Shown here piece by piece: positions 26,622 to 35,212 of a DNA stretch of 64,000 nucleotides. The notes beneath the pieces were generated by a model. The model saw only the letters and a list, made by a program, of their open reading frames with translations. It was not told where the DNA came from and searched no databases. The translations under genes were made by a program, and so were the position numbers. The DNA is taken from positions 43,487 to 107,486 of the forward strand of contig DASPVQ010000027.1 of assembly GCA_035622275.1 (NCBI GenBank). The letters run 5' to 3'. How positions within the stretch are numbered: the stretch's first letter is position 1; each line of letters begins with the position of its first letter. The DNA comes from Thermoplasmata archaeon. Its GTDB lineage: Archaea > Thermoplasmatota > Thermoplasmata > Lutacidiplasmatales > UBA184.

Positions 26622-28751
26622 GTGGCCGTACCGGCCGTGACGGAGCCGGAGCCCGCGCCCCCCGATCGGAGTCGAGGGTCCTCGCGGCTCGCGCGCGAAG
26701 GCTCCTCCTACCTCCGCGCCGCCGCCGAGCAGCCGATCGACTGGTATCCGTGGGGCCCTGAGCCCTTCGAGCTCGCGCGGCGCACCGGTCGTCCGATCCT
26801 CCTCGACATCGGAGCCTCCTGGTGCCACTGGTGCCACGTGATGGACGAAGGTACCTACTCCGACCCCGAGGTCGCGCGCCTGCTCTCCACGCACTTCGTC
26901 GCCGTGAAGGTCGACCGCGATCAGCACCCGGAGGTCGATCGGCGCTACCAGCGCCAGGTCGGAGCCCTGACGGGTGAGGGCGGTTGGCCGCTCACCGGCT
27001 TCCTCACGCACGACGGGGAAGTGTTCCTCGGCGGGACCTACTTCCCGCCGACCGACGGCCACGGGCGCCCGGGCTTCCGACGGGTCCTGAAGGAGGTCGC
27101 GCGCCTCTGGCAGGAGGAGCCCGAGCGGATCCGCGAGAACGCCGAGGGGATCCGGGGCGCGCTCGAGCGGATGCGCGCCCGGCGCGCGCCCCGCGAGGTC
27201 GCGCTCGTCGAGTTCATCGGCGCGGTACGAGCGGATCTGCTGTCGTCGTACGACCCGGTCCACGGCGGCTTCGGGGGTGCCCCGAAGTTCCCGCATCCGA
27301 CCGGAGTCTCCCTACTGCTCTGGGATGCGTTCGCGAACGGCGTGGCCGCCAGCGCCGACCGGGCCCGCGACACGCTCGTGCGCATGGCGGAGGGCGGCGT
27401 CTACGACCAGATCGGCGGAGGATTCCACCGCTACTCGGTCGACGAGGGATGGCACATCCCGCACTTCGAGAAGATGGCGGTCGACAACGCGGCCCTCCTC
27501 GGCGCCTACGTCGAGGGGGCGCAACGCTTCGCCGAACCTCGGCTCGAGCAGACGGTCGGTGGGATCCTCGGCTGGGTCCGCGGCGTCCTCGCGGACCCCG
27601 CGGGCGGCTTCGGCGCCAGTCAAGATGCCGACAATGCCCCGGGCGACGATGGGGACTACTTCACATGGAGCCGCGCAGAGCTGAAGGAAGCGCTCGCGGG
27701 GGACGAACTGCGCTTCGCCACCCGGCTGTTCGGGATCGGCACCGACGGCCGGATGCCCCACGACCCCGAGCGCAACGTCCTCTTCCGCGCGATCCCCACC
27801 GCCGAAGCCGCGAGTGGGCTCACGCTTTCCGGTCCCGCGGAGGCGGTGCTCGCGCGGGTCATCGAGCGCCTGGCCGCGCGGCGGGCGCTCCGGCCGACGC
27901 CCTCCGTGGACCGCGCCCTGTACGCCGACCTCAACGGTCGGTTCATCGGCGCCCTCGCCCGGGCCGGGTCGCTCGCGAGCGACCCCACGGTGCTCGCGGA
28001 CGCCCGGCGCGCCGCGGACCGCTTCCTGCGCGAGGCGGTGCGTCCGGGCGAGGGCGCCGCCCACCGGCTCGACCCGTCCGGCCCGAGCGGCTGGGGTCTG
28101 CTCGAGGACCAGGTCGCGGTGGCGGGCGGGCTCGTCGAGCTCGCGGGAGCGACGGTCGACCCGCGCTACGTCGCACCGGCGATCGCCCTTCTCGAGCTCG
28201 TCGACCGGGAGTTCCGCGGCGAGGACGGGCTCCTGCGCGACATCGCCCCCCGTCTCTACGACGGCGCGGAGATGCCGTCGCTCGCCGTCCCGAGCTACCC
28301 GCTCGAGGACAGCCCCCACCTGGCCGCGAACGCCGCCGCCGCGCTCGCCGGCTATCGATTGTCCTCGCTGGTCCACGACGAGCGCTGGCGCGCGACGGCC
28401 GATGCGCTCCTTCCGCCGATCGCCACGCGGATCGCCGGGGCCGGCCTGTTCGCGGCCGGCTCGGCGCTCGCCGCCGGCCTCTCGATGACGGAGCCGGCGA
28501 CGGTCGTCATCGAGGGCGAGGGCGCCGCCGCGGATCGACTGGTGACGGCCGCGCGCCGGGCCTGGCACCCGAACGTCTGGGTCTTCCGCGGGACCCCGCC
28601 CGAGCCGTTCTCGCTGCCCGAGGCGCTCCGCGTCGCCGAACGGCCGAAGGAAGCCCGGGCGCTCGTCTGCTTCGGATCCGCGTGCGCGCCCCCGATCACG
28701 GAGCCCTCCGAGATCGCGCCGCGGCTCGCGCGGGGACGGGCGAGCGGGTGA
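26622..28751 (+). CDS. Thioredoxin-domain protein, DUF255/YyaL (SSP411-like)
   Basis: A 709-residue protein. It has an N-terminal thioredoxin-like DUF255 domain with QPIDWYPWGPEPFELARRTGRPILLDIG followed by SWCHWCHVM (the CxxC redox motif), then GTYSDPEV and VKVDRDQHPEVDRRY. A long (alpha/alpha)6 glycosidase-like region follows, with the HFEKMAVDNAAL and QDADN blocks characteristic of the family. Function is unknown; eukaryotic homologues are spermatogenesis-associated 20. GTG start. The 3' end overlaps the convergent phosphoesterase by 56 nt. Confidence 0.87.
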   Translation: MAVPAVTEPEPAPPDRSRGSSRLAREGSSYLRAAAEQPIDWYPWGPEPFELARRTGRPILLDIGASWCHWCHVMDEGTYSDPEVARLLSTHFVAVKVDRDQHPEVDRRYQRQVGALTGEGGWPLTGFLTHDGEVFLGGTYFPPTDGHGRPGFRRVLKEVARLWQEEPERIRENAEGIRGALERMRARRAPREVALVEFIGAVRADLLSSYDPVHGGFGGAPKFPHPTGVSLLLWDAFANGVAASADRARDTLVRMAEGGVYDQIGGGFHRYSVDEGWHIPHFEKMAVDNAALLGAYVEGAQRFAEPRLEQTVGGILGWVRGVLADPAGGFGASQDADNAPGDDGDYFTWSRAELKEALAGDELRFATRLFGIGTDGRMPHDPERNVLFRAIPTAEAASGLTLSGPAEAVLARVIERLAARRALRPTPSVDRALYADLNGRFIGALARAGSLASDPTVLADARRAADRFLREAVRPGEGAAHRLDPSGPSGWGLLEDQVAVAGGLVELAGATVDPRYVAPAIALLELVDREFRGEDGLLRDIAPRLYDGAEMPSLAVPSYPLEDSPHLAANAAAALAGYRLSSLVHDERWRATADALLPPIATRIAGAGLFAAGSALAAGLSMTEPATVVIEGEGAAADRLVTAARRAWHPNVWVFRGTPPEPFSLPEALRVAERPKEARALVCFGSACAPPITEPSEIAPRLARGRASG

Positions 28752-29550
28752 GGACGGGGCCGAGGTCGGTCCCGTCGAGCAGATAGGCGCGGGCCCGGCC
28801 GAGGGACAGGAACCGGCCGACCAGGAACGAGCGGCCCCGCGCCGGCCGCTCCCGGTTCAGCGCTTCGAGCCCGGCGAGCGGATTGAAGGCGGGCACCACG
28901 ACGATCTCCTGCGCACGGATCTCCGCGTGTCGTCGCCCTCTCCGGTTCCCGCGCGGTGGCGGGTCCCGCTCCACGCGCACCCAGCACGGACGCTTCCCGA
29001 GGGGGTGCTCCGGCGTGGGTGCCAGTCGGAACCCGGGATGGAGGTGGCCCGTCACGAGCCGAGCGCAGGCCAGGACCTCGTTCGAGGGCCAGCGGTGGCC
29101 GTGGAAGACGCCGGTGCCGGCCCGCACCGTTCCCGTCGGACCATGCACCTCGACCTCGCGCGGTAGATGGGGGACGAGTCCGACGTCGTGGTTGCCCAGG
29201 ATCACCCCGACCGCGGCGCTCGCCCCGAGGAGCCGGGCGAAGAAGTCGAAGAGGACCGGCCGCAGGGTGCGCGGCACCCCGACGATCGGGTGCTTTACGT
29301 CGCCGGCGACGAGCAATCGTTCCGCCCGGGAATGGTCGAGAAGGCCGAGGAGCCGGTCCGCGAGCTCATCGGCGGACCCCCCCGGGGGACCGCCGGGCCG
29401 CTCCGCCGTGCCCCCGAGGCCGAGGTGAAGGTCGGCGACCACGAGCGTCGGCCCACCGTCGTGGGGCCCGCCCAGGAGCAGGGCGGGGGCGTCCGGCACC
29501 GGTCGCGCGGGGCCGTCGACGGTGGGAGCCCGGCGGTTCGCGCGCGCCAC
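28696..29550 (-). CDS. ICC-like metallophosphoesterase (COG1407-type)
   Basis: A 284-residue calcineurin-fold phosphoesterase. The metal-binding motifs are in order: VVADLHLGLGG, LLVAGDVKHP, LGNHDV and a final VTGHLHPG. Archaeal homologues often sit with Lhr-type helicases; here the Lhr gene is 11 kb away. The substrate is unknown. The N-terminus contains a proline-rich insert. It overlaps the DUF255 gene tail-to-tail by 56 nt, and is divergent from an HTH regulator with an 80-nt gap. Confidence 0.82.
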   Translation of the reverse strand: MARANRRAPTVDGPARPVPDAPALLLGGPHDGGPTLVVADLHLGLGGTAERPGGPPGGSADELADRLLGLLDHSRAERLLVAGDVKHPIVGVPRTLRPVLFDFFARLLGASAAVGVILGNHDVGLVPHLPREVEVHGPTGTVRAGTGVFHGHRWPSNEVLACARLVTGHLHPGFRLAPTPEHPLGKRPCWVRVERDPPPRGNRRGRRHAEIRAQEIVVVPAFNPLAGLEALNRERPARGRSFLVGRFLSLGRARAYLLDGTDLGPVLTRSPVPARAAARSRRAP

Positions 29551-29630
29551 GGCCCGGACCCCCGACCCCCGAGGACGTGCAGCGGGTCCGCTCTTATAGA
29601 CGGCCCAGATGGATATCTCGAGGTTCGTCG

Positions 29631-30623
29631 ATGCCCCGGTCCCGAGAGCGCTGGATCGAACAGGTCCGCGAGACGCTCGAGCGGGCCGGCTTCTACGTGT
29701 CCGACACGCACGGGGTCCGGCCGTCGAGCTTCGATCTCGCCGCCCGCCGCGACGCCACGCTCCTGCTCGTCAAGGTGCTCAAGAACATCGACGCGCTCGA
29801 TGGCGAAGAGGCCACCCGGCTGCTCGAGCTCGGTCGCCTGTTCCCGGCGATCGTGCTCGTGGTCGGCCAGGCGTCCGGCACCTCGGAGCTCGACGCCGGC
29901 GTCGTCTACACCCGCTATGGGGTCCCGATCATCAGCCAGTCGACCCTCCAGGAGTACCTCGACAAGGCGCTCCCGCCCTTCCTGTACGCGAGCCCCGGCG
30001 GAACGTTCGCCCGGGTCGATGGCGAGCGGCTAAGGTGGCTGCGCCTGCACCGCGGGCTCTCGCTCGGCGCGCTCGCCGGCATCGCGGGTGTCTCGCGTCG
30101 GGCGATCCAGCTCTACGAGGAGGGCGCCGGCGCGGAGATCGAGGTGATCGACCGGATCGAGGGATTCCTGGGCGAGCCGATCGTCCGTCCGATCGAGCTG
30201 TTCGAGCCGAAGCGGCCGAGCGCGCGCCTGGCCGGCGGGGCGAGCGACCCCGAGGCCACGGGCGTCGCCCCGGCCCCACGGCGACCGCCGCGGACCGGCG
30301 ACGCCCTGCGGGACCACGTGATCGAGCAGCTCGACGGCATGGGCCTCGAGGTCGTCGTGACGGTGCGGGCCCCGTTCGACGCCCTGGCGCGCACGCCGGA
30401 GATCCTGCTCGCGTCGACCGGCAGCCTGCGCGCCGCGCTCCACCGCGCCGAGGTGCTGCAGAGCCTCGCGCGCGTCGCGGAGGGCCACGCGATGTTCATC
30501 GTTCGCGAGGCGGTCCACCGCGCCTCGATCCAGGGCCTTCCGATCCTGTCGGTGAACGAGCTCAAGCGCCACCGCGATCCGGACGACTTCCTCGACGAGA
30601 TCGCCGCGCGCGAAGGCCGGTGA
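29631..30623 (+). CDS. Archaeal HTH-type regulator, UPF0049/COG1395 family
   Basis: A 330-residue protein of the archaeal COG1395 family. The N-terminal part (residues 1-125) resembles a PD-(D/E)XK-like/Mrr-like segment (FDLAARRDATLLLVKVLKNID) used in this family. An XRE-type helix-turn-helix follows at about residues 128-180 (LRWLRLHRGLSLGALAGIAGVSRRAIQLYEEG), and then a C-terminal copy of the N-terminal fold. The ATG at 29631 lies about 35 nt after a TATA-like CTTATAG at 29593. Stop overlaps the next gene (GTGA), so the two are translationally coupled. Confidence 0.83.
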   Translation: MPRSRERWIEQVRETLERAGFYVSDTHGVRPSSFDLAARRDATLLLVKVLKNIDALDGEEATRLLELGRLFPAIVLVVGQASGTSELDAGVVYTRYGVPIISQSTLQEYLDKALPPFLYASPGGTFARVDGERLRWLRLHRGLSLGALAGIAGVSRRAIQLYEEGAGAEIEVIDRIEGFLGEPIVRPIELFEPKRPSARLAGGASDPEATGVAPAPRRPPRTGDALRDHVIEQLDGMGLEVVVTVRAPFDALARTPEILLASTGSLRAALHRAEVLQSLARVAEGHAMFIVREAVHRASIQGLPILSVNELKRHRDPDDFLDEIAAREGR

Positions 30624-31273
30624 TCGCCGAACCGCTCGGTCCCGGTCGCGCGCTCCTCCTGGTGGGGGCCGTGCGGGGCCTCGAGTCGGAGAGCCCGCGT
30701 GTCCTCGCCGCCGTCGATGGCCACGCCCCGACCGCGGTCGGGATCGGCCTGTCGACCGAGGAGGTGGCGAGCCTGCGCCGCTACTTCGTCGCGTCGGACG
30801 CCGAGCCGGTCGTCCCGCTCACCTCCAACGAGACCGGGGAGGTCCGGGGCCTCTCCCGCTTCGGCCGCGTGCGCGTGCCGAACCCGTCGTTCATCGACCT
30901 GATCGCCTGGGCCGACGAACGCGCGCTACCGATCGAGGCGCTCGACCCGAGCGAGGACGCGAGCGCCGAGATGTTCGCCGAGCACATCGGGTACGTCGAG
31001 CTCGTCCGACGCACCGTGCGCGAGCGCTCGACCGGCCGCAATCCGCCGGCCCCTTCGAGCCCGGACGAGTTCGCGCTCGCCTGGGACCAGAGCGTGGCGG
31101 GCGGACGGGGATCCCGTGCGTTCGCGCGCTCGCGAGACGGGCATCTCGTCCGCGGGGCCCGTCGGCTCGCGCAGGGGCGGGGCCGGATCGCGGTCGTGGT
31201 GGACCGGGAGCGTTTCCCGCTCGTGCGCGAGCTCCTCACGGGCCGCGAGCCCGAGCGCCTCGGCGACCCGTAG
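30620..31273 (+). CDS. TraB-like domain protein (tentative)
   Basis: A 217-residue protein. It begins LLLVGAVRGLESESPRVL, followed by PTAVGIGLSTEEV, which resembles the TraB/PrgY opening (GTxHVSxxS...VxxVxPDxVxVELD). The C-terminal SRAFARSRDGHLVRGARRL segment and RIAVVVDRERF then resemble the TraB closing ERDxxMA...VVGxGH. The match is by eye and partial: the His of the first motif is replaced. It overlaps the COG1395-type regulator by four nt, indicating functional coupling. The GTG at 30620 is the only start consistent with the coupling. Confidence 0.5.
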   Translation: MIAEPLGPGRALLLVGAVRGLESESPRVLAAVDGHAPTAVGIGLSTEEVASLRRYFVASDAEPVVPLTSNETGEVRGLSRFGRVRVPNPSFIDLIAWADERALPIEALDPSEDASAEMFAEHIGYVELVRRTVRERSTGRNPPAPSSPDEFALAWDQSVAGGRGSRAFARSRDGHLVRGARRLAQGRGRIAVVVDRERFPLVRELLTGREPERLGDP

Positions 31274-31293
31274 GCCACCGCGCGACCCGTCGC

Positions 31294-31839
31294 TCAGTCG
31301 CCGTCGTCCCGCGCGAGGACCCGCTCGAGCGTGGTGCGCGCCAGGCGGCGGAACTCGTCGAGCGAGCCCTCGTTGACGATCATCCCGTCGGCCAGCGCGA
31401 AGGCGTTGCCGATCCCCCACTTGAGCTCCCGCCGGTCCCGGTCGTAGAAGTCCTGTAGGTCGACGTCGTCGGAGCGCTGGCGGGCGCTCAGGCGATTGTA
31501 CCGGGTCTCGGGCGACGCGAAGATCCCGAGGACGAACAGGTCGCCGAAGTGGTGGCGGAAGACCGAGATCTCGCTGTCCGACCGGCAGCCGTCGACGAGC
31601 ATCCGGGTCTCGGTCAGCTTCGGGAGGGCCCGCTGCGCCCAGACCCCGGGGCCGTGCTTGTCGCGCTCCTCCGAGGCGACCCGGCCGACGTTGGCGTTCG
31701 TGAGCCCGAGCCCGCGGCGCCGGGTCTCGTCGCGCACGAGGTCGCCCATCTTCAGGGTCGCGAGCCCCATGCCACGCGCGACCTCGATCAGCTCGTCCTT
31801 GCCCGAGCCGGGCATGCCGACCGTGACGATCAGTTTCAT
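31294..31839 (-). CDS. UPF0200-family nucleotide kinase-like protein
   Basis: A 181-residue P-loop protein related to dephospho-CoA/adenylate kinases. It opens LIVTVGMPGSGKDELIEVARGMGL with Walker A GMPGSGKD. KMGDLVRDETRRRGLGLTNANVG and GPGVWAQRALPKL follow, and the DGCRSDSEISVFR segment is typical of archaeal UPF0200. The substrate is unknown. It is the second gene of a two-gene operon; its ATG overlaps the stop of the coiled-coil gene by four nt. Confidence 0.85.
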   Translation of the reverse strand: MKLIVTVGMPGSGKDELIEVARGMGLATLKMGDLVRDETRRRGLGLTNANVGRVASEERDKHGPGVWAQRALPKLTETRMLVDGCRSDSEISVFRHHFGDLFVLGIFASPETRYNRLSARQRSDDVDLQDFYDRDRRELKWGIGNAFALADGMIVNEGSLDEFRRLARTTLERVLARDDGD

Positions 31840-32456
31840 GGCGCGCGGGAGCCGGCGTCGGCCGGGGGCGGAGGCGGCGGCGCACCGCCCAGGTTCCCGG
31901 CGACGTCCTTCTCGGTGACCAGCTGGAGCCGGTCGGCGCGCTGTCGGTACGCGAGCGCCTCCTGCTCCTGGAGCCGGGCGCTCTCCAGGTACCGGTCCAC
32001 CTTGACCTTGAGTTCGGCGGTCTTCTGCGTCTTCTGCGCGGCCTTGAGCTCGAGGGCCCGCGCCTTGTGCTGGCGGTCGACGACCTTCTGCTGCAGCTTG
32101 CGGACCCGGTAGTGGAGGTTGGTGACGTCGGAGCCGACGGGCGCCCCGCCGGCGCGGCTCGTGCCGGCCTCGATGTCCCGTTCGTGCTGCTTCATCTGCT
32201 GCTCGATCTCGGGGATCTCGGCGAGCACGCGCTGGGCCTTCTCCCGCAGCACTGTCGACTGGTGGCGGAGCCGCTCGATCTTGGTGTTGATCCGCGAGGC
32301 GCGCTGCTGGAAGCGCGCGGCGAGCCGGTCGTGGTGGGCGGAGCGCTCGCGCAGCTTGGTGATGTCCGCGTAGCCCTGGCCCAGCCAGCGCGACTGGCGA
32401 TGCTGGAGCGGCGTCAACCCGCTCGTGGGCGGTGGGGCGCCTCCGCCGGCGGCCAT
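31836..32456 (-). CDS. Coiled-coil protein, unknown function
   Basis: A 206-residue protein with long charged heptad-rich helices between about residues 27 and 175 (FQQRASRINTKIERLRHQ, then HYRVRKLQQKVVDRQHKARA). Short proline-rich ends flank both sides. No enzymatic motif. The TATA-like GGATATACC (32481-32489, minus strand) lies 29 nt before the ATG, so the message should be leaderless. It is co-transcribed with the UPF0200 kinase by a four-nt overlap. A structural or RNP-scaffold role is possible but not shown. Confidence 0.65.
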   Translation of the reverse strand: MAAGGGAPPPTSGLTPLQHRQSRWLGQGYADITKLRERSAHHDRLAARFQQRASRINTKIERLRHQSTVLREKAQRVLAEIPEIEQQMKQHERDIEAGTSRAGGAPVGSDVTNLHYRVRKLQQKVVDRQHKARALELKAAQKTQKTAELKVKVDRYLESARLQEQEALAYRQRADRLQLVTEKDVAGNLGGAPPPPPPADAGSRAP

Positions 32457-32480
32457 CGATGGGGAACTACGTCGGAGCGA

Positions 32481-32489
32481 GGTATATCC
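32481..32489 (-). promoter_or_regulatory. TATA box of the coiled-coil/UPF0200 operon
   Basis: GGATATACC on the minus strand, centred 29 nt upstream of the ATG at 32456, in a locally AT-rich stretch. Confidence 0.6.
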
Positions 32490-32525
32490 GTTGTTCGGTC
32501 AAACCGAACGACGCACGGTGGCCGG

Positions 32526-34031
32526 TCACGCGCGAGGCGGGCGCGGCGGCAGGATCGCCGGCCGGATCCGCGCGGCGAGCTCGCCGACCGGCAGGCGCTC
32601 CTGTGCCTTCGAATCTCGGTCGCGCAGCGTGACCGTGTCCCGGTCGGGACCGTCGGCGACCGTCCGGCCGTCCACCGTCACGCAGAACGGCGTGCCGGCC
32701 TCGTCCATCCGGGCGTAGCGCCGGCCGATCGCCCCCGCATCATCGTATCCGCTCGCGATGCCGGCTGCGGCGAGCCCGTCGGCGACGCGGAGCGCGTAGG
32801 CGGCGTGCTCCTTTTCCATCAGGGGAAAGACGCCGGCGGCGAGCGGCGCAAGGTACGGCGGCAGGTGCCAGACCGTCCGCTCGCCCTCCCGCGCCAGGTG
32901 GACGTCGGCGAGCGCCCAGACGTTGCGGTCGACCCCGAAGGTGAGCTCGAGGACGTGCGGGAGCACCTTGGCGCCTCCGTGGAGCGTCACGGAGAGGTCG
33001 CGGCCCGAGCCCTGCCCGTGCCGGGAGAGATCGTAGTCGCCCCGGTAGTGGACGGCGCCGAGCTCCTTGAAGCCGCCCAGGCTCTCCAGCTGGACCTCGA
33101 CGTCGAACTGGATCCGGTTGTAGAACGCCCGTTCGCTGTCGGATTTCTCGAACAGGCGGATCCTCTCGGGGGGCACGCGCAGCACGTCGCGGAAGAAGCG
33201 GAACGTGTGGACGAGGTGGTAGACGTAGAACTCGGGCAGGCCCCCCGGGCCCGCGAGCTCGCCGGCGGCGACCCACTCCGGCGTTTCCTCCCCGGCCGTG
33301 CGTCGCGCGACCCGCAGGAGCGGGAGCCGCTCGTCCCGGACCCGCTCGAAGGGCAGGGGGAAGTGGGCGGGGTCGAAGAAGATCTGGAGCTCTGCCTGCG
33401 TGAACGCCCTCATCCGGAACAGGACCTGCCGCGGCGCGATCTCGTTGCGGTAGGCCTTCCCGACGACCGCGATCCCGAGCGGGAGGGCCCGGCGGCCGAC
33501 GTCCCACATCCGGGCGAACGCGAGATAGCTGCTCTGGGCGGTCTCGGGCCGCAGGTAGGCCCGCTCCTTTCCGGTGACGCCGAAGTCGACGCCGAACATC
33601 AGGTTGAACGAGCGGGGGACGCTGAGCGCGCTCGAGCCGCAGTTCGGGCACTTGAGTTCTCGGGCGTGCACGATCTCGCCGATCTCCACGGGCGAGAGCC
33701 CGTCGACGCCCTCGGGTCGCACCTTCTCTAGGATCGTCTCCGCCCGGAAGTGGGCATGGCAGTTCTCGCACGTGATCTCGGGGTCGGTGAAGTTCTCGAG
33801 ATGGCCCGACGCGCGGACGACGGCCTCGGGCAGGATCTCCGCCGGCTCGATGACGTGATAGTCGTGCGAGAGCCCCGCGAACCAGGCGACCCAGGCCTCC
33901 TCCACCCGCCGCTTGAGCGCGGCACCTAGGGGCCCGTAGTCGTAGAGGCCCTGCGCGCCCCCGTAGATCTCGGCGGTGGGCCAGAGCACGCCGCGACGGC
34001 GCAGCAGCGCGAACAGTTCGTCGCTCTTCAT
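32526..34031 (-). CDS. glyS: Glycyl-tRNA synthetase (alpha2 type)
   Basis: A 501-residue class II synthetase of the archaeal/eukaryotic homodimeric type. It starts LFALLRRRGVLWPTAEIYGGAQGLYDYGPLGAALKRR. A zinc-like pair pattern CENCHAHF...CPNCGSS falls near residues 85-140, followed by motif 2 (FNLMFGVDFG, RPETAQSSYLAF, GIAVVGKAYRNEIAPRQ, MRAFTQAELQIFFDP) and the C-terminal anticodon domain with FPLMEKEHAAYALRVAD. The stop is 69 nt from the coiled-coil gene. The ATG overlaps the amidohydrolase stop by four nt. Confidence 0.95.
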   Translation of the reverse strand: MKSDELFALLRRRGVLWPTAEIYGGAQGLYDYGPLGAALKRRVEEAWVAWFAGLSHDYHVIEPAEILPEAVVRASGHLENFTDPEITCENCHAHFRAETILEKVRPEGVDGLSPVEIGEIVHARELKCPNCGSSALSVPRSFNLMFGVDFGVTGKERAYLRPETAQSSYLAFARMWDVGRRALPLGIAVVGKAYRNEIAPRQVLFRMRAFTQAELQIFFDPAHFPLPFERVRDERLPLLRVARRTAGEETPEWVAAGELAGPGGLPEFYVYHLVHTFRFFRDVLRVPPERIRLFEKSDSERAFYNRIQFDVEVQLESLGGFKELGAVHYRGDYDLSRHGQGSGRDLSVTLHGGAKVLPHVLELTFGVDRNVWALADVHLAREGERTVWHLPPYLAPLAAGVFPLMEKEHAAYALRVADGLAAAGIASGYDDAGAIGRRYARMDEAGTPFCVTVDGRTVADGPDRDTVTLRDRDSKAQERLPVGELAARIRPAILPPRPPRA

Positions 34032-35122
34032 CCGGCGCCTCCGGCGCGGACGGGCCGGGGCGCGACCGGGACGATAAGATGTTCGGTGGTGCGCGTGACG
34101 ACCTGGTAGGCCGGGTCGTCGGGCGGCAGCCGCAGGACGAGGGGCCGGACCGGCGTGCCGGGCGCCACCCGTGCCGCCTCGGGTTCACCGAGCCAGCGCC
34201 ACGGCTCCACGAGCGCGCTGCGCGCGAGGAACGCGGCGGAGACCGGCCGCCGTCGCAGCCGGGTCGCGACGTACGCGAACTCGAGCTCGCGCCAGATCGA
34301 CGGCGCGTGGAACATCGCGTTGTCGGTGCCGAGCAGCATCGAGACCCCGAGCCGCTCCATCGCTCGCAGGTCCGGCTGGCGGCCGAACAGCGCATTCGAT
34401 CGGGGGCAGACGGCGACCGCGACGCGCGCGTCGCGCACCGCTGCCAGATCGTCCGGGGTCGCATGCGCGAGATGGATAACGAGGTCCGGTCGTGGACGGA
34501 GGAAGGAGTCCGGGGCTTCGCGCCGGGCCTCGCTGGCGTGCAGTCCGAACGGCTTACCCGCCCGCCGACACGCCCGCGCGACGGTGTCGCGCGTCGCGAG
34601 GGACTCCTCGAGCGCGCTCGAGAGCCCCACGCCGTCCCCCACCGCCAGCAGCCCCGCGAGCTCCCGCGGGTCGACGGGGCGGGCGATCGGGCGGCCGAGG
34701 ATCACGACCCGCAGCCCCGACGTCCGCGCGGCCTCGCGCAGGAGCCGAACGCCCGCGACGCCCTCCTCCCGGAAGTCGACGGCCGCCGCCACCCCGTCGT
34801 GGACCATTCGCTCGAGGGCCCCGCGCAGCGCCGCGAACTTCGCGGCGCGCGTCGCCTCCGCGAGCAGCCGGAACTTGTAGCCGTGCGGTGGGCGGACGAG
34901 GGAAGCGACCGGGCCCGCTGGCGGTTCTCGTGTCGAGACCGCGTCGCCGAGGTGCGTGTGACTGTTGACCGGCGCGGGCACCACGATGCCCCGGATCCGG
35001 CGCTCCCGCCCGCGCCGCGAGTCGGTCCCGCGAGCACCGACCTCAACGACCCGGCCCTCGCGCAGCCGCACGTAGCCCGACCGGGCTCCCTCCGCGTCGA
35101 GGATCGCGCCGTCGACGAGCAT
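34028..35122 (-). CDS. Amidohydrolase-superfamily protein (cytosine/atrazine deaminase-like)
   Basis: A 364-residue metal-dependent hydrolase. It has the metal motif VNSHTHLGD, a mid-protein HASEARRE, HLAHATPDDLAAVRD and VAVCPRSNALFG, and the C-terminal LGTDNAMFHAP carrying the catalytic Asp. It resembles chlorohydrolase/deaminase-type members (COG0402) rather than dihydroorotase. The substrate is unknown. The overlap with glyS suggests co-expression, though no functional link is evident. Start ATG at 35122. Confidence 0.8.
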   Translation of the reverse strand: MLVDGAILDAEGARSGYVRLREGRVVEVGARGTDSRRGRERRIRGIVVPAPVNSHTHLGDAVSTREPPAGPVASLVRPPHGYKFRLLAEATRAAKFAALRGALERMVHDGVAAAVDFREEGVAGVRLLREAARTSGLRVVILGRPIARPVDPRELAGLLAVGDGVGLSSALEESLATRDTVARACRRAGKPFGLHASEARREAPDSFLRPRPDLVIHLAHATPDDLAAVRDARVAVAVCPRSNALFGRQPDLRAMERLGVSMLLGTDNAMFHAPSIWRELEFAYVATRLRRRPVSAAFLARSALVEPWRWLGEPEAARVAPGTPVRPLVLRLPPDDPAYQVVTRTTEHLIVPVAPRPVRAGGAG

Positions 35123-35212
35123 CGACCGCCGCCGGAGCGGCAGGAGGGCATAACAGCGTCCCGCGTGCCCGAAGGGCTATGCGAGGCGAGGGCTAGCGCG
35201 CGGCGACAGGCT

